NCBI GenBank assembly: GCA_030041955.1
Contig: JASIAO010000193.1
Location: 1-42,886 of the forward strand
Length of the DNA: 42,886 bases
Source of the DNA: Acidobacteriaceae bacterium
GTDB lineage: Bacteria; Acidobacteriota; Terriglobia; Terriglobales; Acidobacteriaceae
Direction: 5' to 3'
Notes under the pieces: generated by a model
Database searches by the model: none
What the model saw: only the letters and a program-made list of their open reading frames with translations
Told to the model about the DNA's origin: nothing
Position numbers and translations under genes: made by a program
Part shown: piece after piece, positions 1-9,746 of the stretch
Layout of the letters: each line of letters starts with the position of its first letter
Numbering within the stretch: the stretch's first letter is position 1

Positions 1-445
1 GAATCACGTGAGGAAAACGAGCCGGATCGTTCTTGACCCATGCGGGAGCGTAGTGCATGTTGCCGTTCTTCCACGTCCCGAACCACAGAAGCACGAGGTG
101 CAGGTTGTGTGCGCGCGCTCCCTCCACCAGCTGATCCACGTTGGTGGTGTCGAACTGTCCTTCGCGGGGCTCGAACTGCTCCCAGTAAACTGGCGCCTCG
201 ATGGTATTGGCGTGCAGCGCCGCCATCGACTCCCAAACCTGCGGTAACTCGCTCGGCCAGGCGCTGGAATTGTGAATCTGCCCGCCCAGAATGAGGAAGG
301 GGCGGCCGTCGACGAGCAGCGTGTAGCGGCCGTCTTTCTGCACGATGCGAGGAGCATCGGCCGCCCGGGCCGGAAGGCCGGCGGTGAGAACAGCAAGTGA
401 AAGTCCAAGCCAGGCGGCGAAGGTGCGAAATGGAAATCGAATCAT
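1..445 (-). CDS. Beta-galactosidase / GH35-like glycoside hydrolase, N-terminal part (truncated by window edge)
   Basis: Not in the ORF track because it runs off the window. Reverse-complement translation from ATG at 445: MIRFPFRTFAAWLGLSLAVLTAGLPARAADAPRIVQKDGRYTLLVDGRPFLILGGQIHNSSAWPSELPQVWESMAALHANTIEAPVYWEQFEPREGQFDTTNVDQLVEGARAHNLHLVLLWFGTWKNGNMHYAP. Signal peptide followed by a GH35/GH42-like barrel start. Confidence 0.85.
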   Translation of the reverse strand, partial: MIRFPFRTFAAWLGLSLAVLTAGLPARAADAPRIVQKDGRYTLLVDGRPFLILGGQIHNSSAWPSELPQVWESMAALHANTIEAPVYWEQFEPREGQFDTTNVDQLVEGARAHNLHLVLLWFGTWKNGNMHYAPAWVKNDPARFPHVI

Positions 446-940
446 GCGCTTTGATCTCCGCAGTAATGTAACCGAGTACATCACGCACTTTACCAGTGTT
501 TCGCGATTTTTTCTTCTGCGCCATCCCTGCACTCGACATCTAAACAGAACTCCAGGCCAGGATCGAGGACGTGCAGCAGGCGCGCTTTTCTGTTCTCATA
601 TTGCGATCGTTTCCATTGCCGGACCAGCGCGTGTTGCGTGTACGTTACCTCATCTTTTGCACCGCTCGCTTACGGCAAATTGAATGATTACTCCCCGAAA
701 ACTGGATTCGCGATCTTCATCCGACGAGTCCAGGCTTGTGTCGCCGACTTTGAAGGCAAGCATCCACTCGATCATGTGACACCGCTTCGAACTCGCAGCG
801 TTGCATGGGTATGTGCCGGCGACCGAGCGTAATCCCATGAGCCTCAGGCGGATCAAAGGTGCTGGCAGGGAAGAAAGATCGTGCTCTCGAGTTCGATGTG
901 TCGGAATGATCCAATGGAGGTTCTGCGTGCCAGGTAGCTT

Positions 941-3900
941 TCAGCTTTGGCGCGAGTTCTGTCCAGGATCGTATGTTTCGACGATGTTCTTTGCTTTCTC
1001 GGTCGAGGCGTTCGCCAGCAAAACGTCCAGGCGATAACCCGCCGCGCGTGCGGCCCGGGTTGCGCGCTCGGTTTCCGTCACCATCTCGTGCACGGCCTGT
1101 CGTGTTGCGGCAGATTTCGCGCCCGTGCCGTCGCCGGCCAGCCTGGCTAGTCGCGGCAGGTGCAGCCACCACAGCATTTGCTCATGCGCTTCTTTATTGA
1201 ACCAGCGCACCCCGTCGGCCTCATGCAGGCCGGTCAGCCACACAACATCGGGATCGTTCCAGTCGAGCACGTACGGCTGCTTCGGCTCTGCGATCAGGAT
1301 CCGTACACGCGCCGCCGCGCGATAGCCGGTCTCGCCGGCGAGTCCCAGCGGCTCGAATGCATCTGCCAGTGCCGAGCGCAAATGCAGCCGGTCGAAAGCT
1401 TCACCGCGGTCCACTTCTTCCGGCAGCAGATCCGCAAACGTGCGTACCAGGCACCACGCCGCCACCGGCGCCCACATTGTCGCCGCGCTGATGGTGGGGC
1501 TGTAGCTGGGCAGCACCGCGCGCGCATCCAGAGGCCATCCGTGCACTGCGGCTTTCTCGAGCTCGGGAACGCGAGATGCCGCCTCCAGTAGTTGCCGGTA
1601 CTTCTTCCGCGCGGCGCTGGTTGGTCCATCGGCGGCAGTAACCTCGCCTGCCGACACATCGCCGCTCGCTTCAGCCGCTGCCTTCTCCGGCTCCGGCTGC
1701 GCCTTTTTTCTGCCCTCGATGGCGGCCAGCGCCTCGCGGAAGAACTGTTCCGCATGCTTCTCCAGTGCGTCGAGTGTTTCCTCGCGGCCGCAGGGTGCGT
1801 GGGCGGCCCGGGAAATCAGCTCAGCTTCGCCGCTCTTTTCCTCGGCCTCGGCCAGATCGGACCAGCATCGCAGCAGGTCCTCGGCGAGCGCGCTCCGCAG
1901 CGCCTGATGGACCGCCCGCAGCTTCAGTTTGGCCAGCGCGTCGTCGAGGCTCCAGACGCCGCCTCCGTTCAGGTCACGGTACAGCGCATCCCACGGAGCT
2001 TCCTCAGTGGCGCGCAGTTCGCGCCAGTTCTGAAAAACGTGATATTGATACGCGCGCAGCCGCAGGTTCAGCCCCTGCTCGCGGATCTCCGCGGCGCGCC
2101 GCAGATAGTGCAGGCCGTTGGCGCTGTCCTGGAAGGCGAGAATCGCGTCGCCGTCGGAGCCGGCATCGAGGCCGAGCGCCTCATGCAGCCTTCTCTGCGC
2201 CAATTCCCCGGTTCTCTTGTCCGCTTTGGCCGCGGAACCATGCAGCGTGCCGGCGGTGCTCGCGAATCTGTTGTGGTAGACGACGAGGGCGCGCTGCTCG
2301 CCCAGCCGGTTCGTCCAGGCAAAGACGTTCTCGTCCACCTTGCCGTCCTCGCGCCAGAAGTCGAAGAGCCAGAAGTGTTCGCTTTCCGCAAACAGGCGGC
2401 GGTTCTTCAGCAGCGGGGCGATCTCGCGCTGGTGCCTCTCGACGAGGTGGAGATTCGGTGTCTCCTCGTAGCGGGGGCGCTTGTATTCCATGCCGTACTT
2501 TTCCGTGAAGGCCTCGATCTGCCCGTGGCCGAACATGGGCAGCCCGGGCAGCGTGGCCATGATCGTACACACGCCGAAATATTTGTCGCCGGTGCCGAAC
2601 TGGTCGATGGCCGTGCGCTCGTCGGGATTGCTCATGAAGTTGACGAAGCGTTTGAGGATGTCGGGATCGAACTCGATGGTGTTCTTGATGACCGAGCGGT
2701 ATTTCGCGTTCTCCTCGTCGCGCAGCATGTTCATGAAGGCGCTGTTGTAGACGCGGTGCATGCCCAGGGTGCGGACGAAGTAGCCCTCCAGCAGCCAGAA
2801 GGCCTCGGCCAGGAGCAGCGTTTCCGGCACCTCGGCGGCAACGCGGTCCACGACTTCGCGCCAGAACTCCGCGGGCATAGCCGCGTCGAACTGCTCCTGA
2901 GTCATTGCGTGCTCAGCGCGGGATGGGATCGATCCGCCGCTGCCCGGCACCGGGAACCACAACCGCTGCACGTGTCGCCGTGCCAGCGTCATGGCCGCGT
3001 CGAAACGGATAATGGGGAACAATCGCGCCACGTGCAGGATGGCCTGAATCACCCGCTCGCGTACTTCCGCGCGCAGATAATTCAGCTGCGCTGTGTCATT
3101 CCACGGGAAGCTGGTGCCGTCGTTGCCGTGGTAGATGAAGTCCACGTGGCCGCTGGCGGTGTCGCGCCGCTCGAAAACCACGGCCGCGTCGCTTTGGTCG
3201 TAATAGTGGTCCTCGATTCTGATTTGCACGCGCGCATCGTTCGACAGGTCCGGCCCGCTGAAGCTGTAGGCGGGGTAGGGACGGTCGGGCCGCGACAGAA
3301 ACCACTCCGGATGCTCGACAACCCACGGCGAATCGATGCCCATGTGGTTCGGCACCATGTCGCTGGCCAGGCGGATCCCGTAATGCCACGCGCGCTCGCG
3401 CAGGTTGCGGTAGGCCGCGTCGCCGCCCAGATCGTCGGCGATGCGATAGTCGTAAAGCGAATACGCCGACGCCACCGCGTCTTCCTGGCCGCGCATGCGC
3501 TTGATGGTCTGTGACGCGCGGCTGCGCTCCCACACGCCGATCAGCCACAGCGCGTTCATGCCCCGCGCGCGGAGCAGCTTCAGTTCCTCGTCCGGAATCT
3601 GGTCGAGGCGTTCGATAGCGCGGCCGTACTGGCGCGAGAGTTGCGCCAGCCAAACGTAGGTGCTCTTCGCAATCATCACCACGTTCGGCATCCAGTCCAG
3701 ATCGGTGCTGAATCGCTCGTACTCGACATCGCCGGGATGATCCCCTGCACGCCCGTACTCCGGCACCGGGTAATACGCCTTGCCGAACTCGACCGGAGAG
3801 TGAGGCCGCTGCTGCGAGGGCGGATGGAAGCGCATCCAGATGGCGATTTCCTCCTCCTTGAGCAGGTCAGTGGCCAGCAGGATTCTGCGGATGCCCTCGC

Positions 3901-4579
3901 CAAGATACTGCGCCCAGTTCTGCCGAATCCACGCCAGTTGCCCGCTCAGCGAATCCGGCGCTGCCTCCATGGGTGCACGCAGCAGGTCGAGCAGGTTGCC
4001 GCGGCCCATTCCAGTTGCGGGGCGGGTGGCGAAGTAGCTGCGGAGCTCAGCGGTGACCTCTTTGTACGAGGTGCTCTGCGCCAGCTTTGTTTCGTCGTAC
4101 AGCTCCCGGAAGGGCTGGAACGCGGGGTTCCGGTTCGCCAGCCACAGCAGCATGATCTCTTCCAGTACGGCTTCGCGATTTCGCAACCCCTCGGTCGAGC
4201 CGTCGAGCCACGTTTCCAGCTTTGCCTCGCCGCGATAGACAGCGACGTTGGGAAATTCCTCGGCGAAGGCGCGCAGCAGGCGGTCGACATTGGCCTCGCC
4301 GACGCGTTGCGCAAACCACCGCAGTGCTGCGCCGTTGACCTCCGGGTCGCGAGTCCTGCGGTACTGCGCCACGATGGCGTGGGAGATCTCGTCGATCAGC
4401 CCCATTGCGAACAGCGCGCCCGGATGCACGGGATCGGACTTGTCCCGCGCTTCGCTCATGCGCCAGGCCAGTACGCGGCACTGCGACAGATCGGCGAAGA
4501 TCGCGTTGCCGACGAAATTGAACAGCGTATCGCTGACCTGGTAGCGGTCGCGAACTTCGCGCGAAATGTGAAATTCCAT
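941..4579 (-). CDS. Very large GH13 alpha-amylase-family protein with N- and C-terminal extensions
   Basis: 1222-aa ORF (start 4579 or 4609). GH13-like motifs: SDMVPNHMGID (region I), IIRFDAAMTLARRH (region II), LLLAEAFW (region III), FVNFMSNPDE (region IV-like). Confidence 0.85.
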   Translation of the reverse strand: MEFHISREVRDRYQVSDTLFNFVGNAIFADLSQCRVLAWRMSEARDKSDPVHPGALFAMGLIDEISHAIVAQYRRTRDPEVNGAALRWFAQRVGEANVDRLLRAFAEEFPNVAVYRGEAKLETWLDGSTEGLRNREAVLEEIMLLWLANRNPAFQPFRELYDETKLAQSTSYKEVTAELRSYFATRPATGMGRGNLLDLLRAPMEAAPDSLSGQLAWIRQNWAQYLGEGIRRILLATDLLKEEEIAIWMRFHPPSQQRPHSPVEFGKAYYPVPEYGRAGDHPGDVEYERFSTDLDWMPNVVMIAKSTYVWLAQLSRQYGRAIERLDQIPDEELKLLRARGMNALWLIGVWERSRASQTIKRMRGQEDAVASAYSLYDYRIADDLGGDAAYRNLRERAWHYGIRLASDMVPNHMGIDSPWVVEHPEWFLSRPDRPYPAYSFSGPDLSNDARVQIRIEDHYYDQSDAAVVFERRDTASGHVDFIYHGNDGTSFPWNDTAQLNYLRAEVRERVIQAILHVARLFPIIRFDAAMTLARRHVQRLWFPVPGSGGSIPSRAEHAMTQEQFDAAMPAEFWREVVDRVAAEVPETLLLAEAFWLLEGYFVRTLGMHRVYNSAFMNMLRDEENAKYRSVIKNTIEFDPDILKRFVNFMSNPDERTAIDQFGTGDKYFGVCTIMATLPGLPMFGHGQIEAFTEKYGMEYKRPRYEETPNLHLVERHQREIAPLLKNRRLFAESEHFWLFDFWREDGKVDENVFAWTNRLGEQRALVVYHNRFASTAGTLHGSAAKADKRTGELAQRRLHEALGLDAGSDGDAILAFQDSANGLHYLRRAAEIREQGLNLRLRAYQYHVFQNWRELRATEEAPWDALYRDLNGGGVWSLDDALAKLKLRAVHQALRSALAEDLLRCWSDLAEAEEKSGEAELISRAAHAPCGREETLDALEKHAEQFFREALAAIEGRKKAQPEPEKAAAEASGDVSAGEVTAADGPTSAARKKYRQLLEAASRVPELEKAAVHGWPLDARAVLPSYSPTISAATMWAPVAAWCLVRTFADLLPEEVDRGEAFDRLHLRSALADAFEPLGLAGETGYRAAARVRILIAEPKQPYVLDWNDPDVVWLTGLHEADGVRWFNKEAHEQMLWWLHLPRLARLAGDGTGAKSAATRQAVHEMVTETERATRAARAAGYRLDVLLANASTEKAKNIVETYDPGQNSRQS

Positions 4580-4805
4580 CAATCGCTGTCCTGTTGGGCG
4601 AGAAATCATGACCTGTCGATAATAAGCCGCTCCTGCATTTGATGCCGGGAAGCGGCTACAGCGTCTCGAGTGTCACTGTTGCCTTTGTGACTCCTCCGGC
4701 GGGGAACGGCGAAGTTGGGCGCACTGTATTTCCACGAGTGGCGAGTATCGGAGTTACCCTCATTTTTCGACGCGCCCTGCAGCCATTGCGTATATTCGTC
4801 CGTAC

Positions 4806-5915
4806 GTGCCTGCAACAGTGCCATCGTCGGCTGTGACGGACCTCGTGGGCTCTGTACTCGTGCTCATCCAGTTTGACGTCTGCGAGGAGTTTCATCTCGA
4901 CCGCCTGCAGCAACTGGTCAGCGCCCGCCCTGTGCCGAAGCCGGGGATGAAGCAACCGGCTCCCGCCTATGTCCGTTATCAGAGGCCGCCGGTCGTGGAG
5001 GCGCTCGAGCCGCTGGCGCTCGAAACAGGCGAGCGGCTCGCTGGCGAGATCAAATACTACGACTATGGTGTGGTCAGCGTCGTATTTCAGCACTCCTTTG
5101 CGGGCGACTGGGATGGTCTCGTGCAGTTGGCCAGCCGCTGGGTCTGGGACCTTGACTTTGCCCCCCGCGCCGAGCCGATCGTCCGCAAACATCTGGAGCG
5201 GGTTTCCGTGGCCATGGAAAAGCCGTATTCACGCTGGCTCAGCGAGGACTATTTCATCTTTCACGTCCGCGAGGCATCCGGAGCGCCACGCGCAGCCGAA
5301 TTGGTCCGGGACCACGGCCACGCGATCGCGCAGATCGTGCGCGGCGACAGAGCACAGTTATCGGAAGGCGAATGCTCTGAAGTGTTGCGCTCGCAGATCT
5401 CCTATTATGCGACCGACGTTGCCGTAATCGGCTGGAACGCCACCTTTCTCTACGACACGCCTGCCGGAGCCGAAACTGCGATTCAGTTGCTCGAATATGC
5501 CAATTCGCAGTTGCTCGAATTCCGGCACTACGACGAGCTGCTGACCGAGGTTCTCACAGGTGTTTATGCGTCTGTCGGGAAGAAATCCGGAACTCTCGCG
5601 CGCTGGCGGTTGGCAAGATCGGCGACCAACCTGCATACGGTCCTGCTGGATGTGGTTGAGCTGACGGAACGCGCCGACAATGCTATCAAGTTTCTCAGCG
5701 ATATGTTCGCCGCCCGCCTCTACCGGTTGGCTGCAGCGAGAGTCGGAGTGCCCGATTATAAAGACCTTGTTGCCCAGAAGCTAAACACTGCCGAGGAGCT
5801 TTACCACTTCATGGTCGACCAGTTCAATCAGAGTCGCGCCTTCTTTCTTGAGGCAACCGTAGTGATCATTCTGGTGATTGAACTCGTTTTTCTCTTCCGC
5901 GGCCGCCCGTTTTGA
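4806..5915 (+). CDS. DUF155 / RMND1-Sif2-like protein with C-terminal transmembrane helix
   Basis: 369-aa ORF. Contains IKYYDYGVVSVVF, VRDHGHAIAQI and a C-terminal FFLEATVVIILVIELVFLFRG helix, resembling DUF155 architecture. Start codon uncertain. Confidence 0.55.
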   Translation: MPATVPSSAVTDLVGSVLVLIQFDVCEEFHLDRLQQLVSARPVPKPGMKQPAPAYVRYQRPPVVEALEPLALETGERLAGEIKYYDYGVVSVVFQHSFAGDWDGLVQLASRWVWDLDFAPRAEPIVRKHLERVSVAMEKPYSRWLSEDYFIFHVREASGAPRAAELVRDHGHAIAQIVRGDRAQLSEGECSEVLRSQISYYATDVAVIGWNATFLYDTPAGAETAIQLLEYANSQLLEFRHYDELLTEVLTGVYASVGKKSGTLARWRLARSATNLHTVLLDVVELTERADNAIKFLSDMFAARLYRLAAARVGVPDYKDLVAQKLNTAEELYHFMVDQFNQSRAFFLEATVVIILVIELVFLFRGRPF

Positions 5916-6175
5916 GAACCGGTTTCGTTGCCGGGCATCACAACATCGCAGATCACCAGATCGGAGCGCATTCTGCGTCTGCGGTGGCCGAACCGGGATC
6001 CACAGCGACAAGCAAAGCTCATGCCACAAAAGACGCATTGGGCGCCGACCATTCCTGCGATATATAGAATGCGCACGCTCCTGTGTGCGGGTCCCCGGAT
6101 ATTTTCACACTGCGCAGCATGGTTGGAGGTTGGATCGATGAGGCGTCGGCGCCCGCAAGGGGCTGAGGGAGCGGT

Positions 6176-8107
6176 ATGACACGCCGGACCAGGGCCCTGG
6201 TGTGCGTTGTTGTGGCGGGCGCAGCAGCCAGCCTCTGGTCGGTCCACGCGCAGCCGGGGCGGCGCTGGATGGAACTGGTAGTTTATCTCGCCGCCATCCT
6301 TATCAGCTCCAACATGAAGGTCCCGATGCCGAAGAGCAACGGGACCATGTCAGTGGACTTTCCGTTCATCCTCCTTGGTATCGTGCAGCTGGCGCCGGGG
6401 CAGGCGGTGCTGCTGGCGGTGGCCAGCGTGATGGCACAGAGCCGGGTGAAGGTGGTGAAGGCCTTTACCCTGGTGCAGATCCTCTTCAACATCGCCAACG
6501 TGGCCACGGCAACAGTTTTGGCGTGTCACACCTATGCGGCTTCGCTGGACCGGGTGCACGGCGAGGTGGCGCCGGCGCTCACCATTGCCGTGACCGTCTA
6601 CTTCCTCGCGAATACGATTCCGCTGGCGCTGGTGCTGGGCTGGGAGTCGGGCACTTCGCCTCTGCAGCAATGGCGCGATGAGTTCCCGTGGTATTTCCCG
6701 TTCTACGTGGTGGGTGCAGTGCTCGCCGCGCTGGCCAATTTCGTTGGCGACCACTACGGCTGGCTTACATCGATGCTCCTCATCCCGATGGTCTACACGG
6801 TCTATCGTGCGTACCGCGCGCAGATCGAGATCATCCGCGACCGGGAGCGGCACATTGTGGAGACCGAGGCGCTGCAGCTGCGCACCATCGAAGGCCTGGC
6901 GATGGCCATCGAGGCCAAAGACAAGAACACGCACCGGCACCTGAGGCGCGTGCGCGTGTACGTCTCGGAACTGGGCCGGTTAATGGGGCTGGACGAGCCG
7001 ACCATGAAGGCGCTGGTGACGGCTTCGTATCTTCATGACATAGGCAAGCTGGCCGTGCCTGAGTACATCATCAACAAGCCGGGCAGGCTGACACCGGAAG
7101 AGTTCGAGAAGATGAAGATCCACCCGGTAGTGGGCGCTGACCTGCTGGAGCGGGTACGCTTTCCCTATCCGGTGGCGCCCATCGTGCGCGCGCACCACGA
7201 GTCCTGGAATGGGAGCGGGTACCCGGACGGGCTGAAGGCCCAGGAGATTCCGATCGGAGCGCGCATCCTCACAGCGGTGGATTGCCTCGACGCGCTGGCC
7301 TCGGAGAGACCGTACCGGCGTGCGATGCCGCTGGACGAGGCCATGGCATTTTTGCAGGACAAAGCCGGAATTCAGTTCGACCCCGAAGTCGTGCAGTTGC
7401 TGTCAGAGCATTATCCCCGGCTGGAGCAGATGGCGCGTGAGGCGACCGAAGACAAGCCGCTGAACACAGACGTTTTTATCGGCCGAGGCGAGGCTCCCGG
7501 CGCCGGATACGAGCCGGAGAGGAGCCCGCAAAGCGCCAGCGAAAACGGCCACTGGGCGGCAGCGTGGCTGCGCGAACTGCGGCGGGGACTCGAGCGAGCG
7601 CGCGGCGTGCGCGAAACAAGCGCCATACTGGCGCACTGTGTGCAGGCGCAGATTCCATTTGACTGCATCGCGGTGTACACCCGGACCGGGGCCGCGATCC
7701 GGGCGCAGTACATGAACGGCTGGTGCGAATGCGCGTTCTCGTCCGAGGCCATTCCGCTGGGCGAGGGCTTGTCGGGCTGGGTGGCGGAGAACGCACGCTG
7801 CATCGTGAACGGCAATCCTACGGTCGAGCCCAACTTCGTGCCCGAGGCGGAGTTGTTTACGCCTGAGAGCTCGGCGCTGGCGGTGCCGCTGCTGAATGCG
7901 AGCGGCGTGTCATTTGGCGCCGTTGCGCTCTATTCACGGGAGCCGGCGGCATTTTCCAGGGATCATCGGCACATGCTCGAAGAGCTGACACAGGAATTCG
8001 CCCCTGCGCTGGCGCGCGAGATGCGCGCGGAGGAAGCAGGGGCCCGGGAACGCGCGTGCCTCGAGGCAGCCGCAGGTTCGGTTCTTGAGAACGTGCGGGC
8101 GTCGTGA
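6176..8107 (+). CDS. Membrane HD-GYP domain protein with C-terminal GAF domain (putative c-di-GMP phosphodiesterase)
   Basis: Hydrophobic N-terminal half, then HDIGK...HHESWNGSGYPDGL and DCLDALASERPYRRA (HD-GYP), then a GAF-like C-terminus (IPLGEGLSGWVAENAR). SD-like GAGGGAGCGGT before ATG 6176. Confidence 0.88.
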   Translation: MTRRTRALVCVVVAGAAASLWSVHAQPGRRWMELVVYLAAILISSNMKVPMPKSNGTMSVDFPFILLGIVQLAPGQAVLLAVASVMAQSRVKVVKAFTLVQILFNIANVATATVLACHTYAASLDRVHGEVAPALTIAVTVYFLANTIPLALVLGWESGTSPLQQWRDEFPWYFPFYVVGAVLAALANFVGDHYGWLTSMLLIPMVYTVYRAYRAQIEIIRDRERHIVETEALQLRTIEGLAMAIEAKDKNTHRHLRRVRVYVSELGRLMGLDEPTMKALVTASYLHDIGKLAVPEYIINKPGRLTPEEFEKMKIHPVVGADLLERVRFPYPVAPIVRAHHESWNGSGYPDGLKAQEIPIGARILTAVDCLDALASERPYRRAMPLDEAMAFLQDKAGIQFDPEVVQLLSEHYPRLEQMAREATEDKPLNTDVFIGRGEAPGAGYEPERSPQSASENGHWAAAWLRELRRGLERARGVRETSAILAHCVQAQIPFDCIAVYTRTGAAIRAQYMNGWCECAFSSEAIPLGEGLSGWVAENARCIVNGNPTVEPNFVPEAELFTPESSALAVPLLNASGVSFGAVALYSREPAAFSRDHRHMLEELTQEFAPALAREMRAEEAGARERACLEAAAGSVLENVRAS

Positions 8108-8961
8108 AAGCTTTGTCCCGTCTGCTGCGTTCACTGGCGCGAACCCTGGCGCTGGTGCTGCTGGTCATGATTGGCTCTACTCTGCTGGTGCGCCTGGCGC
8201 CTGGGTACCTGAGCGACGCGCGAGAGATGGATGCCCGATACAGCAACACGGTGCGGGAGGAACTGGCGCAGGAGGCGGCGCGCAGCCATTCGCTGCCGCG
8301 GATGCTGGCACGCGAAGCGAACAGCTGGCTGCATGGGGACGCAGGTATATCGCGGCAGTTCGGAGTGCCGGTGCGCGAGTTGATTCGACCGCGGCTGGCG
8401 GTGACGGGCGGTCTGCTGCTGCGTTCCTTGCTGTTGGGATGGGCACTGGCGCTCACAGCGGCGCTGGTGGCGAGCACACGGCGGAAATCGGGAATCGTGT
8501 GGCAGGCGCCGGCGACGCTGTTGCTGGCCATTCCGACGGCGGCCATGGCGACACTATGTCTGCTGGCCGGAAGCGGTGGACCGGTGTTTGTAATGGCGCT
8601 GCTGATCGCGGCGCGCGATTTTAAGTTTCTCTGCCGCATGCTGCGGCAGGCGTGGCTGGAGCCACACCTGCTGCAGGCTCGCGCGCAGGGCATCCGCATG
8701 CGGCGATTACTGGCGGTGCACGTGGCGGCTGCCATTGGGGCGCAGCTGGCCGCGCTGGCGGGATTGTCGCTGGTGACCGCACTGAGCGCGCTGGTTCCGG
8801 TGGAGGTGCTCTTCGACGTTCCCGGAGTGGGCCAGCTGGCATGGAACGCGGCCATGAATCGCGATTTGCCGGTCCTGCTGGCGGTCACCCTGCTGATGGC
8901 GCTGGCGGTGACCGCGTCGGGCATGCTGGGCGGACAGCCGAGCGAGTGGGAGCGCGCATGA
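8104..8961 (+). CDS. Peptide/nickel-type ABC transporter permease (DppB/OppB-like)
   Basis: Multi-TM protein with binding-protein-dependent transport motif region (QAWLEPHLLQARAQGIRMRRLLAVHV). GTG start overlaps upstream stop (GTGA). Confidence 0.8.
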   Translation: MKALSRLLRSLARTLALVLLVMIGSTLLVRLAPGYLSDAREMDARYSNTVREELAQEAARSHSLPRMLAREANSWLHGDAGISRQFGVPVRELIRPRLAVTGGLLLRSLLLGWALALTAALVASTRRKSGIVWQAPATLLLAIPTAAMATLCLLAGSGGPVFVMALLIAARDFKFLCRMLRQAWLEPHLLQARAQGIRMRRLLAVHVAAAIGAQLAALAGLSLVTALSALVPVEVLFDVPGVGQLAWNAAMNRDLPVLLAVTLLMALAVTASGMLGGQPSEWERA

Positions 8962-9746
8962 GGATTCGTCTGCTGCCCGTGTGGCTGCTGGTTGCCCTGG
9001 CGCTGGGCGCATCGCTGATCGTGGCGTTGCCGGGCGCGAGCTACGCCTATCAGGATCGCGAGCACACGCTGACCGGCGCGTCGCTGCAGCATCCGGCCGG
9101 CACCGATGAGCTGGGGCGCGACCGCCTGGTGCGGGTTTCCGCAGCTCTGCTGCTCAGCCTGGCCGGAGCGTTGGCTGCCTCAGCGCTGACCACCGCGGCC
9201 GCCGCGGCGATTGGCGCGCTGGCGGCGTTCGCGCCCCGTGGAGTGGCATGGCTGGTCATGCTTGTGTGCGATGCATTTCTCGCGCTGCCGTGGCTGTTCC
9301 TGCTGATGATGGTGCGCTCGGCGCTGCCACTGCAGGCGTCGCCGGCGCATTCGGCGGCCATCACCTTTCTGGTGCTGGCCGCTCTGGGATGGCCGGCCTG
9401 CGCACGCGCGGTGTATAGCGGCGGACTGGGTCTGAAGCGCTCGGATTGGATTATGCAGGCGCGGGCGTCGGGATTACGCGGCGCGCAGTTGATCCGCCAG
9501 GTCCTGCCGAATTTACGGCCCCTGCTGTTGCCGCAGTTCCTGGTTTGCGTGCCGGCGTTCGTGATCGCCGAGGCCAATTTGGGCGCGTTGGGTTTGGGCA
9601 TCGGCGAGCCGCTGCCGTCCTGGGGCGGGATGTTGCTGGAGCTGGATAATTCTGCGCTGCTGTTCCGGACGCAGTGGGTGTATTTCCCGGTGGCACTGCT
9701 GATTCTGGTTCTGCTTCTTCTTGAAGCAATCCCGGTGGAGGCGTGA
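8958..9746 (+). CDS. Peptide-type ABC transporter permease (DppC/OppC-like)
   Basis: Starts MRIRLLPVWLLVALALG; HPAGTDELGRDRLVRV is a typical OppC-like N-terminal motif; later QARASGLRGAQLIRQVLPN (EAA loop) and EANLGALGLGIGEPLPSWGGML. ATGA overlap. Confidence 0.85.
   Translation: MRIRLLPVWLLVALALGASLIVALPGASYAYQDREHTLTGASLQHPAGTDELGRDRLVRVSAALLLSLAGALAASALTTAAAAAIGALAAFAPRGVAWLVMLVCDAFLALPWLFLLMMVRSALPLQASPAHSAAITFLVLAALGWPACARAVYSGGLGLKRSDWIMQARASGLRGAQLIRQVLPNLRPLLLPQFLVCVPAFVIAEANLGALGLGIGEPLPSWGGMLLELDNSALLFRTQWVYFPVALLILVLLLLEAIPVEA

Noticed and set aside
446-940. ~500-bp gap between the GH35-like and GH13 genes
   Set aside because: Small ORFs on both strands lack motifs or convincing starts; no structured RNA recognised.
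1592-3514. 640-aa plus-strand ORF
   Set aside because: Antisense shadow of the GH13 gene in high-GC DNA; sequence lacks recognisable domains while the minus strand has clear GH13 motifs.
4624-4758. AGCCGCT/AGCGGCT inverted repeat and two imperfect 17-bp direct repeats (CGAGTGTCACTGTTGCC / CGAGTATCGGAGTTACC) in the GH13/DUF155 gap
   Set aside because: Short and imperfect; cannot be distinguished from chance without comparative data.
7857-9092. 411-aa minus-strand ORF, Ser/Arg/Ala-rich
   Set aside because: Composition typical of an off-frame shadow; opposite strand encodes the permease genes.
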